Positions 6,230 through 13,600 of a stretch of 16,213 bases of DNA are shown here, one piece after another (the first letter of the stretch is position 1; every line of letters begins with the position of its first letter). The translations under genes and the position numbers were made by a program. This DNA comes from CAYPYS01 sp964445715 (GTDB taxonomy: Bacteria > Omnitrophota > Gorgyraeia > Gorgyraeales > Gorgyraeaceae), in contig CAYULJ010000026.1 in assembly GCA_964445715.1 (NCBI GenBank), positions 1 to 16,213 on the forward strand. The letters run 5' to 3'. The notes under the pieces were generated by a model. The model ran no database searches. It was not told the origin of the DNA and worked only from the letters and a program-made list of their open reading frames with translations.

Positions 6230-7714
6230 TTACCCCTTTGGTATTGTAAATGTGAATTTTGTGCCTTTTCCTAGTTCACTCTCGACCCATATTTTCCCTT
6301 TATGGGCTTCTATTATCTTTTTGACAAGCGAAAGACCGAGACCAGTACCTTTTACTTTTTGATCAAGGGCGTTGTCAGACCTAAAGAATTCCTCAAATAC
6401 ATGCTCTAGATCTTTTTTTGGAATGCCTATGCCACTGTCTTCTACACTAAATTCGAGCACGTCATCTTTTTCCTTGGCAGATATTGTCACGCGACCTTTT
6501 TCTGGAGTAAATTTTACAGCATTGCCCAGGAGATTTATAAATACCCTTTCGAACTGGCTTGAGTCGACCCTGACTTTATCCTGTTTCGTTTTTGCATTTA
6601 TCTTGAGAGATATGCGCTTCTCTTTTATTTGAGGCGCTATGACATCTACAATAGAATCAAGCGCGTCTTTTATTGATATTTCTCTCATTTCCATCTGGAA
6701 CCTACCCGATTCTATCCTTGATATATCCAGTAGATTGTTTACGAGACGGGTGAGGCTGTTGGAGTGTTTATCTATTTTTTCAAGGCGTTCTTTTTGCGCC
6801 TGAGAGACCTCACCCAGCTTTCCTGTCATTAGTATTGAGGCGTATCCTTTTATAGAGGTAAGCGGAGTCCTGAGTTCATGAGAGACTGCGGATACAAAGT
6901 CGGATTTTACTTTATTCAGCCTCTTTAATTCTTCGTTGAGCCTACCGAGTTCCAGCGTTCTTTCTCTTACCCTTCTTTCTAGCTCATGGTGGGAATTGAA
7001 AAGCTCTGAGTATAGTCTTGTGTTTTCAATGGCTGTTCCCATCTGGTTGGCCAATACAGAGAGGAGCTCCGCGTCTCCTTCAGTTACTTTTGTATAGCTG
7101 GATACATTCCCCATGAGTATGAATCCTATGGCTTCGTCTTTCGCGACGATCGGTACTGTAAGAAAAGATTCTATTTTAAATATGTCCGATAAGCGATCCT
7201 CATGTTCTATCTTTGCGAGGTCTCTGTTTACTAGTAGAAAGCCGCCTTTTTTAAACAAAGGGGAAATCGTATGTCTAGAGCCACTATCAAATTCTTTTTC
7301 TATTTGTTTTCTTTCATCCGCAGTGTAACCTATGGATGTTTTTATAACTATCTTTCCGGAAGAGGCGTCTTTTATTGAAATAATTGCTCTTGAGAATCCC
7401 AGTTTAGATACAAGAGGCTTCTTTATAAGAGCAAACAGGTCGTTTATATTTAGGGTGGCGCCTATGGTTTTTCCAAGCTCATGCAAGGTGTATAGTCCAG
7501 TGATTTTCTTATCCAGCTCTTCCTGGACTTTATTAAGGGCAAGGTCAGTTTTTATAATCAACCTTGTCTGTTCATCCAATTGCTGCACAACATCTTGTAG
7601 TCGTCTATTTTTTTCTTCACTTTCAGCGCGCTTGTTTTTCTCAGTCAGATACAGAAAGGCAAATGCTAAGATAACGAGTGGGATTAAAAAAACCAACATA
7701 TGCGAAATGCTCAT
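6230..7714 (-). CDS. Membrane-anchored GAF-domain sensor histidine kinase
   Basis: The 494-residue protein has one N-terminal membrane helix (about 6-24), a coiled coil (about 25-75), a GAF domain (about 80-235), a second coiled stretch and a HisKA/HATPase core. The phospho-acceptor is H279 in SAVSHELRTPLTSIKGYA. The ATPase N box is FINLLGNAVKFTP (N394, N398), the G1 box is VEDSGIGIP (D426), an F box is EEFFRSD, and the G2 box is GTGLGLSLVKKI. There is no periplasmic domain, so the signal is probably cytoplasmic and read by the GAF domain or delivered by the FIST protein. Its ATG overlaps the FIST gene stop in an ATGA, with CGGAGC as ribosome site; the response regulator gene follows after four bases. 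The domain calls are firm; the signal is unknown. Confidence 0.93.
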   Translation of the reverse strand: MSISHMLVFLIPLVILAFAFLYLTEKNKRAESEEKNRRLQDVVQQLDEQTRLIIKTDLALNKVQEELDKKITGLYTLHELGKTIGATLNINDLFALIKKPLVSKLGFSRAIISIKDASSGKIVIKTSIGYTADERKQIEKEFDSGSRHTISPLFKKGGFLLVNRDLAKIEHEDRLSDIFKIESFLTVPIVAKDEAIGFILMGNVSSYTKVTEGDAELLSVLANQMGTAIENTRLYSELFNSHHELERRVRERTLELGRLNEELKRLNKVKSDFVSAVSHELRTPLTSIKGYASILMTGKLGEVSQAQKERLEKIDKHSNSLTRLVNNLLDISRIESGRFQMEMREISIKDALDSIVDVIAPQIKEKRISLKINAKTKQDKVRVDSSQFERVFINLLGNAVKFTPEKGRVTISAKEKDDVLEFSVEDSGIGIPKKDLEHVFEEFFRSDNALDQKVKGTGLGLSLVKKIIEAHKGKIWVESELGKGTKFTFTIPKG

Positions 7715-8901
7715 ACTAGCTCCGAAAAGACAGCTATGGATATAGCTTGATTATGCAAATAAGACTGCACTTTGTATTCCTCTTCATAAAATGGGCCATA
7801 TTCTCCGCATGTATAACAGCCGAAGAATGGTACGTCTTTGCCCAGCATTTCTTTTATTATATTTACTTCTTCTTGTGAATCTCTTCTTAATAGATGCAGC
7901 CGGGCAATATCACTGAAGACGATTGCAAATTTTATTTTGGATCGAGGGATATTTTGCAGAGCTTGCGCACATGCTTCTTTTGTGGCAGCCAGGGCTGAAT
8001 TTTTGTCCCCTATCATTAGATTGATTTCTTCGCGTTCAGGTATTTCCGCAGTTAGGAATAAATCGCCGTTTTTTTCTATTTTTAAAGGGGCCCGTATGAT
8101 ATATTCTTCCTTTTCTTTAAGGCGCATTCCTAGTGGATAGCTAGACCCTATCTTGCCCATACCTTCGATTTTTAGCTCATCAGTGTTTCTGCCTAGATAC
8201 TCTTCATATAGTTCAACGGCTACCTTTCTATCTATCCCTTTTATAATATTAGAGTTGGCCTTGGTTATTTTATGAGGCCTTCCAATAGGACGCCATCCAT
8301 GGGCCTTTCCTATGCCGACATTTACGCTTCCGCTGATAAGTAACCCTGCAACAGAGTCAGTGTAGATATTGTAGTTTAGGTATTGATATGTTCTTTGGAA
8401 TTTCAATTCATCTGTAGCAGAGCCACCTATTATAGGGAAGCTTGTTCCAAATATCTCTTGTGCTCCTCTGAGGATATCAGTGCCATTTGCAGATAGGCAA
8501 TCGTAGAGCATTATGTATGCCTGGCGCAGGATGTTTTTTTGGCTAGCTGATTGCCATGCAGCTTCTCTGCCAGCAATGCGCGCATTTCTGCTCAACCTGT
8601 TACTTAACCCAGAAGTAAATTCTATAGAGTCAGATAGGATAGCGCAGATAGTTACAGAACTTCGAAAAGACCCAAGGTTTGTAATACTTGCCGCAGAGCT
8701 ACAGCCGATCATAGGTATATTTTCTATGGTCGAGCGTACACCTTTCATTACTTCTTGCTGGACAAAGATAGGGGATATAAAGACGATCAGAAGATTTGGT
8801 TTTTTTCTTCCTAATTTATAGAACGCGCTCTTGGCCGCTTCTTTTCCTGCCAGGATAGAATCTAGTTTTGTACTTACGCCTATGCCGATTTCTATAGCCA
8901 T
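7711..8901 (-). CDS. FIST-domain (FIST_N/FIST_C) sensory protein
   Basis: The 396-residue protein has the FIST signal-transduction layout. The N-terminal domain (about 20-210) includes PNLLIVFISPIFVQQEV, IPMIGCSSAASITN and FPIIGGSATDE; the C-terminal domain (about 215-375) includes GRNTDELKIE, YIIRAPLKIEKNGDLFLTAE and VPFFGCYTCGEYGP. FIST domains are thought to bind small ligands, possibly amino acids, and often stand beside kinases or cyclic-di-GMP proteins. No membrane segment or effector domain is seen, so it is presumably a soluble sensor feeding the kinase. It is the first gene of the operon. No Shine-Dalgarno sequence is visible, and a near-consensus promoter ends 14 bases before the ATG, so the transcript should be nearly leaderless. 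Confidence 0.9.
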   Translation of the reverse strand: MAIEIGIGVSTKLDSILAGKEAAKSAFYKLGRKKPNLLIVFISPIFVQQEVMKGVRSTIENIPMIGCSSAASITNLGSFRSSVTICAILSDSIEFTSGLSNRLSRNARIAGREAAWQSASQKNILRQAYIMLYDCLSANGTDILRGAQEIFGTSFPIIGGSATDELKFQRTYQYLNYNIYTDSVAGLLISGSVNVGIGKAHGWRPIGRPHKITKANSNIIKGIDRKVAVELYEEYLGRNTDELKIEGMGKIGSSYPLGMRLKEKEEYIIRAPLKIEKNGDLFLTAEIPEREEINLMIGDKNSALAATKEACAQALQNIPRSKIKFAIVFSDIARLHLLRRDSQEEVNIIKEMLGKDVPFFGCYTCGEYGPFYEEEYKVQSYLHNQAISIAVFSELV

Positions 8902-8914
8902 AATGTTAATTCAA

Positions 8915-8943
8915 ATAATACACAATAACATGTGAGGTGTCAA
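8915..8943 (-). promoter_or_regulatory. Sigma-70-type promoter of the FIST-kinase-regulator operon
   Basis: On the minus strand, TTGACA (8943-8938) and TATTAT (8920-8915) are separated by 17 bases. The predicted start point (about 8907) is some six bases before the ATG at 8901, which matches the lack of a ribosome binding site for the FIST gene. Confidence 0.78.
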
Positions 8944-8970
8944 TACCTTTAGGCGATTTTTGAGATAACC

Positions 8971-9011
8971 TTTAAGTTTACACTTTAACATTGTTGAAGT
9001 GTAAACTTAAG
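8971..9011. repeat. Dispersed 41-bp palindrome, copy 2
   Basis: The left arm TTTAAGTTTACACTTTAACA (8971-8990), a central T, and the right arm TGTTGAAGTGTAAACTTAAG (8992-9011) give 18 Watson-Crick and two G-T pairs. Compared with copy 1, the sixth arm position is changed C to G on the left and the partner G to C on the right, so pairing is kept. The copy lies between two divergent promoters, 27 bases from the minus-strand -35 and 10 bases from the plus-strand -35. Confidence 0.88.
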
Positions 9012-9021
9012 TTAAAAAATA

Positions 9022-9049
9022 TTGACAGGAGGCAGATTTTATATATAAT
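9022..9049 (+). promoter_or_regulatory. Consensus promoter for tRNA-Glu and the small membrane protein gene
   Basis: TTGACA (9022-9027) and TATAAT (9044-9049) are both perfect hexamers with a 16-base spacer. The predicted start point is about 9056, some 17 bases before tRNA-Glu. No second promoter is evident between the tRNA and the small gene at 9179. Confidence 0.82.
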
Positions 9050-9073
9050 ATTTGTCAACTAAAGAATGGATTG

Positions 9074-9151
9074 GGCCCTATCGTCTAGCCTGGCCCAGGA
9101 CAGGTGGTTCTCAGCCATCAGACAGGGGTTCAAATCCCCTTAGGGCTACCA
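9074..9151 (+). tRNA. tRNA-Glu (anticodon CTC)
   Basis: Acceptor stem GGCCCTA (9074-9080) pairs with TAGGGCT (9141-9147; first pair G-U), then discriminator A and encoded CCA. D stem GTC/GAC, anticodon stem GGTGG/CCATC with loop TTCTCAG, and CTC at 9110-9112 reading GAG. The T arm is GGGG-TTCAAAT-CCCC. Length is 78 nt. Confidence 0.93.
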
Positions 9152-9178
9152 GAGGCAATAAAAAAAGGAGGCATAAAC

Positions 9179-9436
9179 ATGTTAAAAGACGCAAAGAAAT
9201 TCCTAACCTTAGGCTCCACCATATTCAAGGCCCTTGCCTGGATATCAGTAGCACTAGGACTAATATCAGCCATAGTGATATTCATAGGTGGAGGCACACC
9301 TGATGCCCCAAGATCCACAGGTTTCATAGGCCTGCTACTAGGCGTAGTGTATTTCTTTATATTCTACATCGCCTCATCATTAATCACTGTCATTCTAGAG
9401 ATACAAGACAGTGTTAATAAGAGGCCAAGCGCTTAA
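9179..9436 (+). CDS. Small membrane protein of unknown function
   Basis: I do not recognise a family. The 85-residue product begins MLKDAKKFLTLGS, then has a hydrophobic segment at about 17-38 (FKALAWISVALGLISAIVIF), a short loop GGGTPDAPRSTG, a second hydrophobic segment at about 48-72 (FIGLLLGVVYFFIFYIASSL), and a charged tail ending in KRPSA. This is a two-helix inner-membrane hairpin. ATG 9179 is set by an ideal AAGGAGG (9165-9171) seven bases upstream; longer frames would run into tRNA-Glu. The gene starts 27 bases after the tRNA CCA and has no promoter of its own that I can see, so it probably relies on the tRNA promoter. No terminator with a GC-rich stem is visible after it, only AT-rich sequence up to the PilZ promoter at 9544. 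Confidence 0.8.
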   Translation: MLKDAKKFLTLGSTIFKALAWISVALGLISAIVIFIGGGTPDAPRSTGFIGLLLGVVYFFIFYIASSLITVILEIQDSVNKRPSA

Positions 9437-9543
9437 TAATTAAATAGTATAAAAAATATATAATAATTCTCAAAAATATTTTTTGCAGCATTTTTTAATT
9501 TTGTTATATGATAAACTTTATAAAAATTTTTAATAAGTTTTTC

Positions 9544-9572
9544 TTGACATAATATAAATCGTAATATATACT
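9544..9572 (+). promoter_or_regulatory. Promoter of the PilZ gene
   Basis: TTGACA (9544-9549) and TATACT (9567-9572) are spaced by 17 bases. The predicted start is near 9579-9580, leaving a leader of about 38 bases with a GGGGAG ribosome site. Confidence 0.75.
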
Positions 9573-9591
9573 AATATTAGTAAACGTTTAC
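9569..9591. promoter_or_regulatory. Two overlapping palindromes at the PilZ start point (operator candidate)
   Basis: TACTAATATTAGTA (9569-9582) and GTAAACGTTTAC (9580-9591) are both perfect palindromes and share three bases. They cover the end of the -10 element and the predicted first transcribed bases, a position where a bound repressor would block transcription. No regulator is identified. Confidence 0.5.
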
Positions 9592-9617
9592 AAAATAATA
9601 ATATGGGGAGAACAAAT

Positions 9618-9947
9618 ATGAGTGACTTTGTGGAAAAAAGAAAGCATAAAAGGTTAGACCTGTCCCTTCCTGCAAAGATCAGACATATCTCAGGTAATGG
9701 GAAAGAAGATACGCGTGATGCTGTTACTATTAATATAAGTTTTAATGGAGCATATATAGTAAATATAAAGACACAAGATCTAAAAGCTGATGACAAACTA
9801 GGCATATCTCTTTCTGTGCCAAGAAGCGATGCAACCAATTTTCCTTTTTCCCGCCTTGTTGGAAAGGCTAGAATCGTAAGGGTTGAAAAAGACGGTGTTG
9901 CTCTTGAATTTGATAGAGACATGCATCGTCTTTTTGTTGCTGATTAA
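9618..9947 (+). CDS. PilZ-domain protein, predicted cyclic-di-GMP receptor
   Basis: The 109-residue protein is a stand-alone PilZ domain. Both ligand motifs are present: the RxxxR pattern R8-K-H-K-R12 in VEKRKHKRLDLSLPAKIR, and the (D/N)xSxxG pattern N39-I-S41-F-N-G44 in TINISFNGAYI. The final barrel strands LVGKARIVRVEKDGVALEF match the family. PilZ proteins change shape on binding cyclic-di-GMP and act on motility, pilus or polysaccharide machinery; the partner is unknown. ATG 9618 is chosen over an in-frame ATG at 9603 because GGGGAG (9605-9610) lies at ideal distance from it. It has its own promoter. The divergent operon on the other side of tRNA-Glu encodes a GGDEF-type protein, which could supply the ligand if active. 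Confidence 0.9.
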   Translation: MSDFVEKRKHKRLDLSLPAKIRHISGNGKEDTRDAVTINISFNGAYIVNIKTQDLKADDKLGISLSVPRSDATNFPFSRLVGKARIVRVEKDGVALEFDRDMHRLFVAD

Positions 9948-10007
9948 TATGCACCAAGATTCTTTTTCCCACACTTAATATATCATAAGGAGCATTAAGG
10001 AGGAGTG

Positions 10008-10643
10008 ATGAGGAGCAAAGCTGTAAAAAGAGTTATCTCTATCATTGCCCTTGCTGCATTTCTTTCAACAAACACTGCCTACGCAGTGCCATCCTCAAGG
10101 TCTCTATTCAGGAATAAAAAAGTGGACCATAAAAAGCTCTCTACAGAAAGAGAAAATGCTCTCCAGAAGAAGAGAACTATGCTCAAGGGGGAAGGTGCTG
10201 CTAAAAAAGAGAGCCATAAAAAAGAGCTAAAACTAGCCTTGTCTCAGCATCTCGAGGATTTATCGCTTATACATATACCATCTGAACTGGGTAGAGTTAT
10301 AGAGGTATATGAGAACCAAGGTGAAGGAGATCGTCTCTTGGTCTTGATACAAGACCTACACACGAACCCGGAAGCACAGTTCAACCTGGCAAAGATGCTG
10401 GAATTACTCATAAAAGATTATGGCATGAACTTGATCTGTTCAGAAGGCGCGGAAAAGGAGATAGACGCTTCAAAGATTTCCAGATTCCCTGACTCAGAAA
10501 TAAGGGAAAAGGTGGCCAAGATCTTTGTAAACTCAGGAGAACTTACAGGAGAAGAATACCTTGCCATAACAAAATATCCGGATCTTCCTATATGGGGGAT
10601 AGAGGATAAGGATATATATACAGAACCTGGTGGAATTCAATAA
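10008..10643 (+). CDS. Giant exported protein, N-terminal part (signal peptide, TIKI/TraB/ChaN-like region), frameshifted
   Basis: ATG 10008 follows AAGGAGG (9997-10003). The product starts with a Sec signal peptide, MRSKAVKRVISIIALAAFLS then TNTAYA, with cleavage predicted after residue 26. A basic low-complexity stretch follows to about 75. Then comes a domain with LLVLIQDLHTNPEAQ (H118) and NLICSEGAEKE (E146), resembling the N-terminal metal or active-site motifs of the TIKI/TraB/ChaN superfamily. The frame ends at 10643, but the protein sense is lost before that. In the other frame the text continues as QNLVEFNNIMKWSSDS directly after DKDIY, with a missing dinucleotide in an alternating AT run (10612-10620) as the simplest cause. 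As it stands, it would be a truncated protein of 211 residues; I regard it as the start of one gene with the next entry. Confidence 0.82.
   Translation: MRSKAVKRVISIIALAAFLSTNTAYAVPSSRSLFRNKKVDHKKLSTERENALQKKRTMLKGEGAAKKESHKKELKLALSQHLEDLSLIHIPSELGRVIEVYENQGEGDRLLVLIQDLHTNPEAQFNLAKMLELLIKDYGMNLICSEGAEKEIDASKISRFPDSEIREKVAKIFVNSGELTGEEYLAITKYPDLPIWGIEDKDIYTEPGGIQ
10612..10620. repeat. AT dinucleotide run at the frameshift point
   Basis: The alternating run ATATATATA lies where the frame of the giant gene breaks. One additional AT unit would read GAT-ATA-TAT-ATA-CAG and join the two frames without loss of sequence. Confidence 0.6.
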
Positions 10644-13600
10644 CATCATGAAATGGTCTTCTGATAGCCAGATTATAATAGGTAGCATAAAAGATACACT
10701 TGGCACCCTAAAGCCCGCCATCTACTCCAAAAGACTCCAACAGCTAGACCAAAAGGAAACAGAATATGAGGCAGGAGACTTAGAGATAAAAGAGTACTTA
10801 GAGTATCTTCTCGACTCACTTCGTTCGCTCGAAGGATATTCAGATGCAATATTGTTCGAGCGAGGCATCGGAGATGCCGAGTCGAGAACCTCAAACTACA
10901 AAAACATCTCTCTTTTACAAGAGACCTTAGAAGGGGAAAAAACCATAAACCAACAAAAGATCCTACAGGAGTCCCAGAATCTCTTACTCAACCTGCAGTC
11001 TAACCTTCAGAGTAAGGGTTACAAGAAAGAACTACAGACACTAAGAGTAAAGGCATCTCTTTTTAAGGACCAGAAAGTATCACCCTTTTCATTCTACAGT
11101 TACTTAAAAGGCCTTTCACTAAAACATCTTAAAGACGGTATAGATAATTACCCAAGCCTTTCTTCCTACATTACCTACCTCACCAAAGTAAACTCCATAG
11201 ACTCAACAAAGCTCTTCAATGAGATACAAGAACTCACCTTCCAGGTAAAGCTTGAGCTTTCAAGAACAGAAAAAGAAAAACTCCTGACAAAAGCCTTGAG
11301 AAACATAAACTTCTTAGAAGGCTTCTTTAACCTGAAAGTATCAAACGAAGAACTGGACTATTACATAGCTAATAGAGAAGAGCATAAGGTAGAATGGTTC
11401 AAAGAAATAATAAAGAGGCTGAAGGCAGGAGGCTTAAGGCTTGAGGGAAAATATATTGACTATAATCCTGACTTAATAGATGAAAAACTTTCTCTCTTAG
11501 AAGAATTCTATAAGACTGTAAAGGCAAGAGATATCGCAATGTACAATAACTCTATCTCTGAGATAGAGAAAAGAGATGTAAAAGTAGCTACGCTTATCCA
11601 TGGTGGTTTCCATACTAAAGGCATAACAAAGCTCTTAAGAGAGAATAACTACTCCTACATCGTAGTATCTCCATACTCATCTACTGACATAGATGAAGAG
11701 AACTATAAATACTTACTCTCAGGAAAACGTAAGCCTCTAAGTGAGCTCATAGAGGAGCTGGATGGTACGTTGAGAGTCGGCTTATCTACAGAAGATGATA
11801 CTTTTCTGCTAGTAGTTTCTGAGGCTCTTGGTGTAAGTATATCTGATATAAGAGAAAGATCTATTCCTTTACAAGTAGCATACTTCATAGAGAAATTTAG
11901 ACATACAAGAGATGAGAAAGACATAAGATACACAAGAGATCGAATAGAAAGAGAAATGGACGCATTGCAAGAACAACTGATAAGAAATGGAGCATGGGAG
12001 GATGATTTTAGTTGGCGAGAAATAGTTACCATAGACGGACAGGACAGTTTTCATGTGAATTTAGGAGATGGTCTATGGGTACAAATTACTACAAGAGGCC
12101 TTCAGAGGTCCAAGTATGCAGATATACCTATTTCTATAGATCGAGCTACAGCTAGAGACCGTGGAATTGGCTTACAACAGCCTGAAGATGTAGAATTTCC
12201 AGCGGCGATTAAACTTGCAGAGCACCTGGAAGAAAACGAAGGCTCTCAAGTGGTCTTCAGGTTTTATCCTGGGAGGACACGACAGGTATATTTTCAAAAA
12301 CACCAATGCATTAGAAGTGCAGATGGTGAAGAATTTAGCGAAAAAGAACTGGAAGGCTCAAGACGCGGCTTACACTATCGCGTAAAACAGGCTTTCAATA
12401 GGTTTAATGAGTTTCAGAAATGGTTAGGGAAAGCAGATCTACTTACAGTAATAAATGACAGGCGCGACCGTAATGGATTAAAACCCGATTTGGACCATAT
12501 AACTATTGTGCTCACGAAAGACATCCTGTCAATGCAAATAGATATACTCACAGGTCACATAAAGGTAAATCCAAGCTATTTTGCATTACGCGGGAACGAA
12601 AGAGACACAATTATGGCGTTTGATATAGCCCATGAAATCGGCCATACAGAGAAACAAGCAAAAGACATTATATTAACTTTTCAGGATAGAGTTGACGAGG
12701 AACATGGAAACTTAATGGGTGTGGATTTTCCTCTTTTGCGCGCAATTGCCGAGAAGGAAGGGTTATTAGCTCTACGACGATATATAGATGTTTATAAGAA
12801 AATGATAGGGCAAGAAGCTGAGTATAGTAGATTTCTAGAGCATGCATATGCAGTGATTTTTAAGAAAGAGCGATCTCTTGATTACGATAAAGTAAGAGAA
12901 ATTGCCGAGGTTATGGCAAGGACAACGCATGATGATTTAAGTCAATACGAACGTGCCAGAGATGGTAGGGTGCCGATGAAAGTGTTAGAGATAGTCGGTT
13001 CTATAGAAGGCGCAGTGGAAAATGCAGCTGCTGTATTGAGTACTAATAAAAATGGCATAGATGCATTATCGGGTGCATTACGAGGACTTCAAAAAGCTAT
13101 TGAAACATTAGAAGATGAAAAATATCTTTTAAAGCAGCATAAACCAAGCACTTTAAGTCGTAATTATTATTTACTATTATCCAGCAAGACTACAACATAC
13201 TCGGAATACGTAAGAAACGCAATTGACTCGCTTAGTACAGGTGACTCGCACAGAGGCTCTGTCTTAACAGCATTGGGAGCCCTTGCAATGCCTGAAAATC
13301 AGCAGTACATAGTAGATGGCGTTATAACCACATCTGATTTTATAAAAATTAGAAGTAGGGCTGTTGCAGGCGCAGAAGATGGAGTAAGTGAGAGTACTGC
13401 TAAGAAAGAATTAGCTCAGATGAGAAGGGTAAACATAATTAGAACACGACAGCGTGGTAGAAATGTTTTGAACTTTAGATTAACAGCTGATCAACTAGAG
13501 GCTTTGCCTGCAGAAGCAAGGACAATTTTGGGTAGTCCAAAGGGACTCGAAGACAGTATAATAAGGGATGGCGCCCAGACTATACAACAGACGCTGCGAG

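Noticed and set aside
9472..9483. AAAAATATTTTT as a terminator after the small membrane protein gene.
   Set aside because: The stem is all A-T with no loop and no GC base; it is more likely just AT-rich spacer.
10605..10645. Programmed ribosomal frameshift in the giant gene.
   Set aside because: Only an AT run is visible, with no known slippery heptamer or stimulating structure just downstream; dinucleotide loss or sequence error is simpler.
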